Assembly: GCA_002344075.1 (NCBI GenBank)
Contig: DDTM01000035.1
Location: forward strand, 1-52,058
DNA length: 52,058 bases
Origin: Bacteroidetes bacterium UBA2364
GTDB lineage: Bacteria > Bacteroidota > Rhodothermia > Rhodothermales > UBA2364
Direction: 5' to 3'
The notes beneath the pieces were generated by a model that did not search any database, had not been told where the DNA came from, and saw only the letters and a program-made list of their open reading frames with translations. Position numbers and translations under genes: made by a program. Positions 7,627 to 17,736 of this stretch are shown here, in pieces (within the stretch, counting starts at the first letter, position 1; each line of letters opens with the position of its first letter).

Positions 7627-8988
7627 TCATAAAGGCAATTCAAACAAAGGTGGGCCTGGCAAAATGGGGAAAAATTGAGAATGTGCAAGCCTGTTAGGAA
7701 ACGTGTGGGCATAAGCGGTTTCCCATTGCTGCAACAAAATCGGGGCATCGAAAGTATGCACCATTGCCCAGACAGCCCCCCCAAATCCTGCTCCAAACGC
7801 CGAGGCAGCCAGCGCCCCAAGTCGTTTGGCGGATGATACCAGAAAACTGGTCTCGGGAATTTGGTTCCGAAGAAACCGTTCTGCATAGTGCTGTGATTGG
7901 AATGCCAAGCGTCCGAAAGCCACTAGTTGGTCTTGTTCAAGGGTGTTCATTGCTTCCTGCACCAACGTGGACTCGACCATAAAATGATCCAGCCGATCCA
8001 TGAGCGCAATATCTGAGAATGGCTTTCCACGTTTAAGCAAGAGGTGTTTCCAGATGGTGTAGAGGTCAAAAGTAGGGTTTTGGATCAAGGCGCCAATATG
8101 GGAAAATTGGCTTTTTTCATGCTTGTTCCATATCTCAACGAGGGCAGTGGCCAAGCCTGCAGCACGATTATAAAGCGATTGGGCTTCTCCGGTTTTTTCT
8201 GCCAAAACCCCCGAATGTGCAATGACAAACTGGAACTGGTCGGGCATTGGAATCGCTTTTTGGAAGCGGGTGGGAGCATAAGAAAAATGATTTAAGTGTC
8301 CGGAGTGGCTACATACAATCGCCACGTGGTCTTGGCTGCCTCCTTTCGTTCCTACCCCTTTTTCGCCTCTGAGTGAACCAAAACTAGTGCCATTTTCAAT
8401 ACAACTGGCATAGGTGGCCAAATCTTCCTTTGTCTTGATTTGGCTAACCCAAAGTGGATGATCTTGAAGCTGGTTTAGGTCCGACAAAACCATTAAAAGG
8501 GAAATGATAAAAGCACTGGAACTGCTCATACCTGCTGAGTGAGGCAGGTCCGATGTGAAGAAAAGATGCCCGCCAGATAATTTTCCAAAATTGGAAGTAA
8601 GCCTCCGAACAACGGCAAAGGCATATACCGACCAGCCAACAGGATCTTGAGGCCAATTGGATAGGTTTATCGAAAGGCTCTTTTTTTCGTCCAAATGATG
8701 AAGATAGATCACAGTATCTTCGGTTTTGTAACCGTACATCCGGAACCCCTTATCTACGGCACAAACAATGCTGCTCCCGCCAGCATAATCGGTGTGTTTT
8801 CCCAAGACTTCCAACCTTCCTGGAGCAAAGTAGCCCGTTAGAGGCTCTGTTTGGGTCTTAGCGATTGCTTGAATCCGAGAACGGTCGTCGGATAGAGTAG
8901 CAAGAAAAGCCGGGATCTTATGGATGGGAAACCCCAACTGCCGTAGTATTTCGGAAGGGGATCCCTGTGCTTTAAAGGCCAGTTGCAT
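7627..8988 (-). CDS. galactokinase-like GHMP kinase
   Basis: The 453-residue protein is a GHMP-family kinase of the galactokinase type. It carries a signature 'GRLEVLGKHTDYAGG' (57-71), the phosphate-binding loop 'PHSAGMSSSSAF' (149-160), a likely catalytic Asp in 'GGSQDH' (D220) and the C-terminal motif 'GAGFGGAVWA'. In classical galactokinases the signature reads GEHTDY; here Glu is replaced by Lys (K64), and the protein is about 60 residues longer, mostly at the N terminus. It probably phosphorylates galactose or a related sugar at C1. It is the first gene of an operon with PhoU-like and GH53 galactanase genes, which supports galactose as substrate. No galT or galE is in the window. Confidence 0.8.
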   Translation of the reverse strand: MQLAFKAQGSPSEILRQLGFPIHKIPAFLATLSDDRSRIQAIAKTQTEPLTGYFAPGRLEVLGKHTDYAGGSSIVCAVDKGFRMYGYKTEDTVIYLHHLDEKKSLSINLSNWPQDPVGWSVYAFAVVRRLTSNFGKLSGGHLFFTSDLPHSAGMSSSSAFIISLLMVLSDLNQLQDHPLWVSQIKTKEDLATYASCIENGTSFGSLRGEKGVGTKGGSQDHVAIVCSHSGHLNHFSYAPTRFQKAIPMPDQFQFVIAHSGVLAEKTGEAQSLYNRAAGLATALVEIWNKHEKSQFSHIGALIQNPTFDLYTIWKHLLLKRGKPFSDIALMDRLDHFMVESTLVQEAMNTLEQDQLVAFGRLAFQSQHYAERFLRNQIPETSFLVSSAKRLGALAASAFGAGFGGAVWAMVHTFDAPILLQQWETAYAHTFPNRLAHSQFFPILPGPPLFELPL

Positions 8989-9197
8989 GATATCTAAAAA
9001 TGTGGTGGCGTGGATTTCTAAAATACGGCGTTAAACCACCCGTTTACAAATTATTGAATCACAAGGCTTTTTCACTTGTAGATTTAGTCATTCTCAAACT
9101 TTGTAGTACAAACTTCAGGATGTAATACAGTTGGTAGATTCAATGATCTACTTCTTTTACGATTCCTAAATATTCGGTATTGATGATTTCCCTATCC

Positions 9198-9226
9198 AAA
9201 AAAAGCCGACGGTTTTCCCGGCGGCT
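9198..9226 (-). terminator. intrinsic terminator of gltBD
   Basis: Read on the minus strand, AGCCGCCGG (9226-9218) pairs with CCGTCGGCT (9212-9204) with one mismatch and a 5-nt loop, followed by a T-tract (A-run at 9198-9204 on the plus strand). It lies about 50 bp after the gltD stop. Confidence 0.85.
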
Positions 9227-9273
9227 CTTAGCCCTATTTTTAGATGGCGGAGGACTGGAGGAGTACGTAGAAG

Positions 9274-10749
9274 TTATATGGTGACGGTTTCAGCGGGCTT
9301 GACCAATGAGGCGGTCTTATTATTAAGGTATTGATGGACACATTGTGCCGTTTCGCGGCCCTCGCGAATGGCCCAAACCACCAATGATTGTCCGCGCCGA
9401 CAATCTCCTGCGGCAAAAATACCAGGCACAGAGGTTTCATGATGTTTAAATGCAGCCTTAAAATTCGATCGTGCGTCGGTTTCGAGCTGAAGGGCCTCTG
9501 CAAGGACGGCTTCAGGTCCTAAGAAACCCATAGAGAGCAAGACCAAGTCGGCTTCCCATGTTTTTTCAGTTCCCGATAATTCGGTCAGTTTTCCATCTTC
9601 CCAAGCCACTTCAATGGTTTGAACGCCAGAAAGTTGCCCTTTCTCGTCTCCTACAAAGCTTTTTGTGACCAGTGCGAATGTCCGAGGGTCTGCTCCGAAG
9701 ACCGCTTCTGCTTCTGCATGTCCGTAATCAACCCTGAAAATCCGGGGCCATTCTGGCCAAGGATTGTGCTCGGCACGGGTAAGCGGTGGCTTGGGCATGA
9801 TTTCAAAGTTGACAACCGAAGTGGCCCCATGTCGGATAGCCGTGGCGATACAATCGGTTCCGGTATCGCCACCACCGATAATAATCACACGTTTGTTTGT
9901 TGCAGTAATGAAAGGACTTTGGGCTGAATCGTCTCCTAATAGCCGTTTGGTATTGGCTTCCAGAAAATCCATTGCAAAATGAATGCCTTCTAATTCCCGA
10001 CCGGGAACAGATAAGTCGCGTGGGCGGGTGGCGCCTACTGCCAGAACAAGGGCATCAAACGCTTCGAGGAGGGTTTGAGGTTCTATATTGACTCCAATAT
10101 TTGCATTGGTTACAAAGTGTACGCCACTTGCTTCTAATAGTCTCACACGGCGTTCCACGACACCTTTGTCCAATTTCATATTTGGAATGCCATAGGTAAG
10201 TAATCCACCTATTCGGTCGTTGCGTTCAAAAACAGTAACGGTATGTCCGAGTTTGTTCAACTCATCGGCGGCAGCCAGCCCAGCAGGACCACTTCCCACC
10301 ACCGCAACCCGGAAGCCTGTCCGGAATCTGGGCATCACAGCCGTGACCCAACCTTCTTCAAAACCACGGTCAATAATGGATTGCTCAATGTTTTTGATGG
10401 TCACAGGTTGTTCATTGATGCCCAGCGTACAGGAACCTTCGCAGGGTGCAGGGCAAACACGGCCCGTAAATTCTGGGAAATTATTGGTTTTATGCAACCT
10501 GTCGAGGGCTGTTTTCCATTCGCCTCGAAACACCAAATCATTCCATTCTGGTATCAGGTTATCCACCGGGCAACCGGTTTCAGAATGGCAAAAAGGGATG
10601 CCACAATCCATACAACGTGCTCCTTGTGTAACCAAGGCGGGTTCGTCAGGGCGGGTATATATCTCCTTCGCGTCCTGAATCCGTTCAAGAGGTGGACGAT
10701 ACGGGATGGTTTTTCGGGTAAATTCAATGAATCCGGTTGGCTTTCCCAT
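9274..10749 (-). CDS. gltD: glutamate synthase small subunit
   Basis: The 491-residue protein is the NADPH-dependent beta subunit of GOGAT, which passes electrons from NADPH through FAD and Fe-S clusters to the large subunit. The N-terminal Fe-S domain has Cys 46, 49, 54 and 60 and a second group at 99, 103 and 107. The FAD Rossmann motif 'VVGSGPAGLAAADEL' starts near residue 150, and the NADPH motif 'IIIGGGDTGTDC' is near 290. The C-terminal 'PGIFAAGDCRRGQSLVVWAI' is the usual second FAD contact. It lies 38 bp downstream of gltB, in the same operon, and is followed by a strong terminator. Confidence 0.95.
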   Translation of the reverse strand: MGKPTGFIEFTRKTIPYRPPLERIQDAKEIYTRPDEPALVTQGARCMDCGIPFCHSETGCPVDNLIPEWNDLVFRGEWKTALDRLHKTNNFPEFTGRVCPAPCEGSCTLGINEQPVTIKNIEQSIIDRGFEEGWVTAVMPRFRTGFRVAVVGSGPAGLAAADELNKLGHTVTVFERNDRIGGLLTYGIPNMKLDKGVVERRVRLLEASGVHFVTNANIGVNIEPQTLLEAFDALVLAVGATRPRDLSVPGRELEGIHFAMDFLEANTKRLLGDDSAQSPFITATNKRVIIIGGGDTGTDCIATAIRHGATSVVNFEIMPKPPLTRAEHNPWPEWPRIFRVDYGHAEAEAVFGADPRTFALVTKSFVGDEKGQLSGVQTIEVAWEDGKLTELSGTEKTWEADLVLLSMGFLGPEAVLAEALQLETDARSNFKAAFKHHETSVPGIFAAGDCRRGQSLVVWAIREGRETAQCVHQYLNNKTASLVKPAETVTI

Positions 10750-10787
10750 GTAGTTATTTTCGTTTGGTCTGTTGGTGTAAAGGGCGT

Positions 10788-13700
10788 TTAGGCAAGAGCA
10801 GATTGCTTTTGCTTTAGAGCAGAAAGAACCTGCTTATAGTCTCTTGGCATCACCTTGACAAATTTTCTGACGCTTGCCTGCCAATGGTTTAGGATTTCTT
10901 CGGCAACAGTGGAGCCGGTATATTGCAGATGGCGCGAAATCAACTCGTGCAATTCCATGAGTTCTTCCGGTTCCGTAACCCCTTCCAAATTTACCAACTC
11001 GGTATTGCAGTGTCTTTCAAACGTGCCCTTAGGGTCGAGCACATAGGCAACACCACCACTCATTCCGGCGGCGAAATTGCGTCCGGTAGGGCCAAGAATC
11101 ACCACACGACCGCCCGTCATGTATTCGCAGCCATGGTCGCCCACCCCCTCTACTACTACTTTTGCGCCGGAGTTACGAACGGCAAACCGTTCCGCTGCTT
11201 GTCCGCGTATATAAGCCTCTCCACTTGTCGCGCCATAGAAACAGACATTGCCCACCACAATATGATCTTGGGGCCGGAAGGTGGCAACCCGATCCGGATA
11301 AACCACCAATTTTCCACCCGAAAGACCTTTACCTACATAATCATTTGCATCTCCTTCAACTTCTAAGGTAACCCCTTGTACCGTAAAGGCACCTAAACTT
11401 TGTCCGGCGGAACCGCGCAGTTTAATCCAAATCGTATCTTCGGGTAGTGCAGGTTCCCCAAAACGCCGGACAATTTCGTTACTAAGCATCGCGCCAATCA
11501 CACGGTCGGTATTTTTTACGGGTAGCGCAAGCCGAATCGGTTTAGCCTGCTCCAGAGCAGGGAAAGCGAGGGCAATCAAGGTATTGTCTAAGGACTTCAT
11601 AAGCCCGTGGTCTTGTGGTTCGGAGCATACCACTGGCATATCGCCATAGAGGGACTCGGCTGGAACCAGCAGGGCCGATAAGTCAACTTTCTGGGTTTTC
11701 CAGTGTCGAATGTCTGGATTTTCTTCGATCAATTCTACCCTACCCACCAATTCGGTGATAGATTTTACACCCAACGAAGCCATGATCTCGCGGGTGTGTT
11801 CGGCCACCATCCATAAGTAGTTTACCACATGTTCGGGAAGTCCTTTAAACTTTTTGCGTAAGACAGGATCTTGGGTAGCCACCCCCACCGGGCATGTGTT
11901 CAGGTGGCACTTCCGCATCATAATACACCCCATGGTAATGAGCGGTGCAGTGGCAAATCCAAATTCTTCCGCACCCAAAATGGCCGCAATAACTACATCG
12001 CGCCCTGTTTTTAATTGACCATCAGTTTGGACGGTAACGCGGCTTCTTAGTCCGTTCATTACCAATGTTTGGTGAGTTTCCGCAAGCCCTAACTCCCAAG
12101 GCAACCCCGCATGTTTGATAGAGTTGATTGGCGAGGCCCCTGTGCCACCATCGTGTCCGGAAATCAGAATATGATCTGCTTTGGCCTTTGCAACGCCTGC
12201 TGCAATGGTCCCTACGCCTGCCTCTGAAACCAATTTCACACTGATCCGGGCACGTGGGTTGGCGTTTTTCAGGTCATGGATGAGTTGCGAAAGGTCTTCG
12301 ATGGAATAAATATCATGGTGGGGTGGCGGGGAGATTAGCCCAACGCCGGGCATGGAACGACGTACAGAGGCAATGTATTCGCTCACCTTATGTCCGGGCA
12401 ATTCGCCTCCTTCACCGGGTTTTGCTCCTTGGGCCATTTTGATTTGTAGTTCGTCGGCATTATGCAGATACCACATGGTCACGCCAAACCGCCCTGAGGC
12501 CACTTGTTTAATGGCGCTTCGTTTTGAGTCGCCGTTGGACATGGTCTCGAACCGGAAATAATCCTCACCCCCTTCGCCTGTATTGGATTTTCCACCGAGG
12601 CGGTTAAGCGCAACAGCCAAAGTTTCGTGTGCTTCCGTTGAAATAGAGCCAAGGCTCATGGCGCCCGTCACAAAACGCTTTACGATCTCGGAAGCAGGTT
12701 CTACTTCATTCAACGGAATGGCTGTGACATCCTTCTTGAAACGCAACAAACTGCGTAGGGTACTGGCGTTTTCGGGTGTGCCGTCCACGACCTGTGCAAA
12801 AGCATCATATGCGTCTCGGCTATTGATTCGGGCTGCTTTTTGTAAATGTGCAATGGCTTCGGGGGTCCACATATGGCGTTCACCGTTACTGCGCCAGTGG
12901 TACTCACCGGGGTTATCAAGTTGGGAGGTCTCCAATTGTTCAGGGAATGCCAGCCGATGTCGTTGCAGGGCTTCTTCGGCCAATTCCTCATAGGAAATGC
13001 CTCCAATCCGGCTAATGGTTCCTGAAAAACTTTTTTCCACCAAGGCTTTGTCTAAGCCCACAGCCTCAAAGATCTGTGCACCTTTATAGCTTTGCAGGGT
13101 CGAGATGCCCATTTTGGCCATGACTTTCAAGATACCTTTACTCACCCCTTTTTTATAAGAGATGACCACACCCTCTTCCGTCATTTCGGGTCCAAAAGCA
13201 CCTTTTTCATATTCTGCCATTGCCGACTCGAAGACAAGATATGGGTTGATGGCGTCTGCGCCGTATCCCAAAAGTACCGCATGATGGTGTACCTCGCGTG
13301 CTTCGCCCGTTTCTAAAATCAAAGCCACACGGGTACGTAGTTTGGTACGAATCAGGTGGTGATGCACCGAAGAAGAAGCCAATAAAGATGAAACTGCAAT
13401 CCGTTCGTGCGAAACAAGACGGTCGGATAAAATTACGACGCTATGGTTTTGCCAGATGGCACGTTCCACTTCTTTGCAAACTCGGTCAATGGCCTGCTCC
13501 AATCCTCTTACACCCTCCGAAACCGGATAGGTGATGTCTATCACAGAAGAAGTCCAGCCACGATGGTTCATCTTTTTGAGCGCAGCCATCTCTTCATTAG
13601 ACAAGATTGGATCGTCTAACCGTAAGCGGTGAGCAGATTCTGGTGTGGGCGCCAATAGATTGCCTTGTGGTCCAACATAGCATTGGAGGGACATGATCAG

Positions 13701-15305
13701 GTATTCCCGTGTAGAGTCAATAGGCGGATTGGTTACTTGGGCAAAATGTTGCTGGAAATAGTCGTAGAGCAAACGGTCTCGGTGCGATAATGGCGCCAAT
13801 GGTGCATCGTTTCCCATAGAGAAAAGTGGCTCGGAGCCTGCTTTAATCATTGGTCTAAGGATGAAATTCAGATGTTCGGTGGTATAACCAAACGCCTTCA
13901 GTCGGGCCATGAGGTTGTCTGCGGTGGCTGAAGTCGTACCAAAGTCGGTAGTGGCCACAATTTCAGAGAGGGTAATCTGTTGGTCGCGCAACCATGATTC
14001 GTAAGGTTGGGCTTCTGCAAGTTGCTTTTTGAGTTCTTCATCGGGCACAATGCGCCCTTGTTCAAAATCTACAAGAAACATACGGCCAGGTTGTAAACGC
14101 CCTTTGGCCTGAATTAAACCAGCGGCTATAGGAAGAACACCTGCTTCCGAGGCCATAATCACTCGGTCATCTTTGGTTACATAGTACCGGCTTGGACGCA
14201 GGCCATTCCGGTCTAATACCGCACCGATGTACCGCCCGTCGGTAAAAGATATAGAGGCAGGACCATCCCATGGCTCTAAAAGATGGGCGTGATACTCATA
14301 AAATGCACGTTTAGCTACACTCATGCCTTCATGATTTTCCCAAGCTTCTGGAATCATCATGGCAATGGCTTCGGGAAGCGAACGGCCACTAAGTACTAAT
14401 AATTCTAATACGTTATCGAAATTCCCAGAGTCCGAGGTATCGGGTTCACAAATCGGTTGGGCAAGAGAGATGTCAATTAAATCGGACTTTAGCTGTCCCT
14501 GACGTGCATACATCCAATTCACATTGCCCTTAAGGGTATTGATCTCGCCATTATGGGCCATCATCCGCTTTGGTTGTGCTCGGTCCCATGAGGGAAAGGT
14601 ATTCGTGGAAAACCGACTATGTACCATCGCCAGATGGCTCTCGTAGTCAAGGTCTGCAAGGTCTGGATAATAATACACCACTTGTTCGGGTGTTAGCCGG
14701 CCTTTATAGATAATGGTGCGGGCAGAAAGGCTACACGCATAAAAATCCTCCTCCATCAACCTTAACTGATTGGTGATGCGCTTTCGGACATGGTAGAGTT
14801 TGCGTTCAAAGGCATCGGAGGTCATGCCTGTTGGCGCACCTATGAACGGTTGTTCTGTATAAGGACGGTGTGAGCGAGCGGTTGGGCCAAGATCGGCGCG
14901 GACTGGGTCGGTAGGAACATCCCGCCATCCAATAAAAACGAGTCCTTCACGGGCAACCATCTCTTCCACAACGTCTTTCATTCGTTGACGTTCTCCTTCC
15001 ATATGCCCAAAGAAAAAGTTGCCTGTACCGTATCGCCCTTTTTCTGGGAGATCAAATCCCAAATAAGCCGTTACTTTTCGGAAAAATGTATCCGGAATGG
15101 CCGTCAGGATACCCGCACCATCGCCTGTATTGGCCTCGCAGCCACAAGCGCCACGATGGTCCATGTTGATGAGCATCTGATTGGCGTCTGCTACAATCTG
15201 GTGGCTGGCTTCTCCTTTAATGTGGGCGATGAATCCCACGCCACAACTGTCTTTTTCAAATTCGGGATGATAAAGCCCGCGTACACTTGGAAGTTTTGTT
15301 TTCAT
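10788..15305 (-). CDS. gltB: glutamate synthase large subunit
   Basis: The 1505-residue product (from the ATG at 15305) has all parts of ferredoxin/NADPH GOGAT. A short propeptide precedes the catalytic Cys 21 in 'DSCGVGFIAH' (class II glutaminase, to about residue 400). A central domain follows, then the FMN-binding synthase barrel (about 810-1180, 'SGHDGGTGASP'), the 3Fe-4S ligands 'CIMMRKCHLNTC' (about 1125-1136) and the C-terminal GXGXG beta-helix. It converts glutamine plus 2-oxoglutarate to two glutamates. A TTG seven codons upstream (15326) is an alternative start, but the ATG gives the normal propeptide length. Together with gltD it forms an ammonia-assimilation operon. Confidence 0.95.
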   Translation of the reverse strand: MKTKLPSVRGLYHPEFEKDSCGVGFIAHIKGEASHQIVADANQMLINMDHRGACGCEANTGDGAGILTAIPDTFFRKVTAYLGFDLPEKGRYGTGNFFFGHMEGERQRMKDVVEEMVAREGLVFIGWRDVPTDPVRADLGPTARSHRPYTEQPFIGAPTGMTSDAFERKLYHVRKRITNQLRLMEEDFYACSLSARTIIYKGRLTPEQVVYYYPDLADLDYESHLAMVHSRFSTNTFPSWDRAQPKRMMAHNGEINTLKGNVNWMYARQGQLKSDLIDISLAQPICEPDTSDSGNFDNVLELLVLSGRSLPEAIAMMIPEAWENHEGMSVAKRAFYEYHAHLLEPWDGPASISFTDGRYIGAVLDRNGLRPSRYYVTKDDRVIMASEAGVLPIAAGLIQAKGRLQPGRMFLVDFEQGRIVPDEELKKQLAEAQPYESWLRDQQITLSEIVATTDFGTTSATADNLMARLKAFGYTTEHLNFILRPMIKAGSEPLFSMGNDAPLAPLSHRDRLLYDYFQQHFAQVTNPPIDSTREYLIMSLQCYVGPQGNLLAPTPESAHRLRLDDPILSNEEMAALKKMNHRGWTSSVIDITYPVSEGVRGLEQAIDRVCKEVERAIWQNHSVVILSDRLVSHERIAVSSLLASSSVHHHLIRTKLRTRVALILETGEAREVHHHAVLLGYGADAINPYLVFESAMAEYEKGAFGPEMTEEGVVISYKKGVSKGILKVMAKMGISTLQSYKGAQIFEAVGLDKALVEKSFSGTISRIGGISYEELAEEALQRHRLAFPEQLETSQLDNPGEYHWRSNGERHMWTPEAIAHLQKAARINSRDAYDAFAQVVDGTPENASTLRSLLRFKKDVTAIPLNEVEPASEIVKRFVTGAMSLGSISTEAHETLAVALNRLGGKSNTGEGGEDYFRFETMSNGDSKRSAIKQVASGRFGVTMWYLHNADELQIKMAQGAKPGEGGELPGHKVSEYIASVRRSMPGVGLISPPPHHDIYSIEDLSQLIHDLKNANPRARISVKLVSEAGVGTIAAGVAKAKADHILISGHDGGTGASPINSIKHAGLPWELGLAETHQTLVMNGLRSRVTVQTDGQLKTGRDVVIAAILGAEEFGFATAPLITMGCIMMRKCHLNTCPVGVATQDPVLRKKFKGLPEHVVNYLWMVAEHTREIMASLGVKSITELVGRVELIEENPDIRHWKTQKVDLSALLVPAESLYGDMPVVCSEPQDHGLMKSLDNTLIALAFPALEQAKPIRLALPVKNTDRVIGAMLSNEIVRRFGEPALPEDTIWIKLRGSAGQSLGAFTVQGVTLEVEGDANDYVGKGLSGGKLVVYPDRVATFRPQDHIVVGNVCFYGATSGEAYIRGQAAERFAVRNSGAKVVVEGVGDHGCEYMTGGRVVILGPTGRNFAAGMSGGVAYVLDPKGTFERHCNTELVNLEGVTEPEELMELHELISRHLQYTGSTVAEEILNHWQASVRKFVKVMPRDYKQVLSALKQKQSALA

Positions 15306-15791
15306 GAGGTCTTTTCGTTCTGCCAACCAACCGACATGATTTGGCCGACTCTTTACTTATTTTGGCAATACATCTATATTGCATAACAAAATAACAGGTA
15401 TTGATAAATAAGCGCTAAAATTTATCCTAAAGCAAGTTTTCAGAAAAAGAAAATTAAAAAAACGCTTCCATTTCTTTAAATATTTACCCACGTTGCAAAA
15501 TAACCTAAATAAATAAAGTGTACTGGCTTTTTGACACAAAGTATTGAGCGCGTAACAGATATTGGACTTTAAATAAATGAGGGGGATAGATTTAGATACC
15601 TCTGTTTTTTAAGAATTACTTTGTTCGATCTGATGGCACTTAAAGGTTAAGAATGAAAAATTTATTAACAGATTGGGGCATAGCATCCGGAACGAACCAT
15701 TGGAGGTCTTTAAAAATATAAAGATCATGGACGGGGTCAGACGTAATCGCCTTATCTTTATATGTGTTGTACACTTTTTTCAAAGATTCCC
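15306..15791. other. AT-rich intergenic region between divergent gltB and hupE-like gene
   Basis: This 486-bp gap is AT-rich and must hold the promoter of gltBD on the minus strand and that of the HupE-like gene on the plus strand. I could not assign -35/-10 boxes with confidence. No repeat, RNA gene or convincing small frame was seen; the open frames here lack coding character. Confidence 0.4.
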
Positions 15792-16415
15792 ATGCTCACT
15801 ACCTTCTTTGTTTGGCTTCGGATGGGCTTCGAGCACATTGCTGATGTTCAAGGCTACGACCACATCCTGTTCGTGATTTCGCTGATTGCACTTTATACCT
15901 TTAAAGACTGGAAGCGCATCTTGATTTTGCTTTCGGCGTTTACACTGGGGCATACTGTAACCTTGGCATTGGCCACTTTACGCCTTGTCCAAATTGATGC
16001 AGGGCTGATTGAGTTTCTCATTCCCCTTACCATTTTTATCACTGGCGCAATGAATGTGGTTATGCCCGAGCCACGTAATACCGAAATATTGCCCCCACTC
16101 AGATGGAAATACACGATGGCTTTTACGTTTGGCCTGATTCACGGTTTGGGCTTTTCAAATTTTCTGCGAGACTTGCTTGGAGAGGAAGAAAGCATCCTGT
16201 TGCCGTTGTTCTCCTTTAATGTCGGGCTGGAAGTGGGGCAAATGGTGATCGTATCTATAGCAATGGGAATAGGCTTTTTGGTACTAAAATATACACGTCT
16301 AAAAATCCGCCAGTGGAGTTTGGTTCTTTCTACCGCCGCAATGGGGTTGTCAGCTTTTTTGATGATACAACGCTTTGAGGGCCTACTCAGAGCGTTTGCA
16401 GCGCTATCGGTGTGA
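15792..16415 (+). CDS. HupE/UreJ_2-family membrane protein
   Basis: From the ATG at 15792 the product is 207 residues with about six hydrophobic segments. It carries the His-rich family signature: 'GFEHIADVQGYDHILFVISLI' near the N terminus, 'FTLGHTVTLALA' and 'TFGLIHGLGFSNFL'. These His-containing helices are characteristic of HupE/UreJ_2 proteins, some of which move nickel or cobalt, while many Bacteroidota members stand alone with unknown cargo. No hydrogenase or urease genes are nearby, so the substrate is open. A longer frame starts at 15762, but the conserved N terminus begins with MLTTFFVW. Confidence 0.78.
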   Translation: MLTTFFVWLRMGFEHIADVQGYDHILFVISLIALYTFKDWKRILILLSAFTLGHTVTLALATLRLVQIDAGLIEFLIPLTIFITGAMNVVMPEPRNTEILPPLRWKYTMAFTFGLIHGLGFSNFLRDLLGEEESILLPLFSFNVGLEVGQMVIVSIAMGIGFLVLKYTRLKIRQWSLVLSTAAMGLSAFLMIQRFEGLLRAFAALSV

Positions 16416-16512
16416 CCGGATCTAAGGCCAATAAAGTTTCCCATCAATTGATTCAAGCATGATCAATGAAAAACTGTTTTCAAAATAAAGAGACGATCTT
16501 TTTGGTGCATTC

Positions 16513-17004
16513 TTAGAGTTCTAAGGCCAAGAAATACACCTTCATTGTGTGACGGTGCGGATTGTCGTAATAGGGGGGTATTTCAGAGAATCCGCGTCGG
16601 AAGTACATTTGCAACGCCGTATCTAATTTCGGAATGGTATCTAAGACCATTTGTTTATAGGATAAGCGTCTGGCTTCTGCAATTACCGCATCTACCAATA
16701 GTGTACCGATTCCCAAACCGTTGAATGCGGGATATACATAGAGGCGCTTCATTTCGCACCGTCGCTCATCAAATCGCCGAAGCCCCACGCCACCTGCTAA
16801 CTGATTATCGTAGAAGGCAAGGATTTGACAACCGTTAGGTGACCCATACATGGTGGACAATCCGTCCAATTCTTGGGTAAAATTTTGGAAACACAAATCC
16901 ACATCCAAAAATCGGGCATAGTCCTCTATGAGCTGGCGTGCCAAACGGAAGTCTTCGGAAGACGAGGCTGTTTTGTGTGCAATCAGGGGATTATGTGTGG
17001 TCAT
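16513..17004 (-). CDS. GNAT-family N-acetyltransferase
   Basis: The 163-residue single-domain protein has the GNAT acetyl-CoA binding region: 'CEMKRLYVYPAFNGLGIGTLLVDAVIAEARRL' (strand 4, then the Q/R-x-x-G-x-G/A loop as 'NGLGIGT'), followed by 'MVLDTIPKLDTALQMYFRRGF'. The substrate is not predictable. It begins 3 bp after the carbonic anhydrase stop on the same strand, so the two are co-transcribed. Confidence 0.85.
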   Translation of the reverse strand: MTTHNPLIAHKTASSSEDFRLARQLIEDYARFLDVDLCFQNFTQELDGLSTMYGSPNGCQILAFYDNQLAGGVGLRRFDERRCEMKRLYVYPAFNGLGIGTLLVDAVIAEARRLSYKQMVLDTIPKLDTALQMYFRRGFSEIPPYYDNPHRHTMKVYFLALEL

Positions 17005-17007
17005 AGG

Positions 17008-17736
17008 TCAAATATTATAGGTTGTAGAAAGGGATTCTTGTTTAATCAGTGATTCATTGATCTGAGACTCGGTAGGGACGACTACATTAGCTGCTTCGAG
17101 CAATTCGAGTGCCTGTATATACAATGGTTCCACTTGTTCTTGACTGGCAATGCACATGCCGAGGTCGCGTAGGAGGCCATCGTGGAGGCCATAAATCCAT
17201 GCATGTAGGGTAAGAGAATGACCACGTTCCCATGCATTTTGCACGACGGTAGATTGGCTGACATTATACGCCTGCTCCACGACATTCAGCTCGCAAAGAC
17301 GGTTGATCCGGTCTTTGTGAGATAAATCCGACGGAAAAAGGGCTTCATATCGTTTATAGACTTCTTTGATGGGTTGTAGCCAGTTGTCAATCAGGCCATG
17401 GCGTGTCGAATCTACCACCGATTTTACACCGCCACATCCATAGTGACCACACACAATAATGTGGCGGATGTGCAGCATTTCGATGGCATATTGCATGACC
17501 GAAAGGCAGTTCATATCGGTATGATGCACCATATTGGCCACATTTCGGTGAACAAACAACTCGCCGGGCAACAAACCGACGATTTGATTGGCTGGTACAC
17601 GGCTATCGGAACAACCAATCCAGAGGATTTCCGGGTTTTGTTGTGTGGCCATTTTTTCGAACAAGGCGGGGTCTTGTTCTGAGAGCCTCGTCGCCCAAGT
17701 GCGGTTGTTTACAAATAATTCCGGTAAGAAGTCCAT
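17008..17736 (-). CDS. can: beta-class carbonic anhydrase
   Basis: The 242-residue enzyme interconverts CO2 and bicarbonate. Zinc ligands are visible as Cys 42 ('IGCSDSRVP'), His 98 and Cys 101 ('VCGHYGCGGV'), and the Asp 44/Arg 46 dyad is intact, so it should be active. The stretch 'GELFVHRNVANMV' is also typical of the Can/CynT group. It has no signal peptide, so it is cytoplasmic. It is transcribed with a GNAT gene and lies 21 kb from sbtA-sbtB, the bicarbonate import pair in this window; a shared role is plausible but not shown by linkage. Confidence 0.93.
   Translation of the reverse strand: MDFLPELFVNNRTWATRLSEQDPALFEKMATQQNPEILWIGCSDSRVPANQIVGLLPGELFVHRNVANMVHHTDMNCLSVMQYAIEMLHIRHIIVCGHYGCGGVKSVVDSTRHGLIDNWLQPIKEVYKRYEALFPSDLSHKDRINRLCELNVVEQAYNVSQSTVVQNAWERGHSLTLHAWIYGLHDGLLRDLGMCIASQEQVEPLYIQALELLEAANVVVPTESQINESLIKQESLSTTYNI

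Noticed and set aside
15306..15341. GltB start at the TTG (15326)
   Set aside because: The ATG at 15305 gives the usual 20-residue propeptide before the catalytic Cys.
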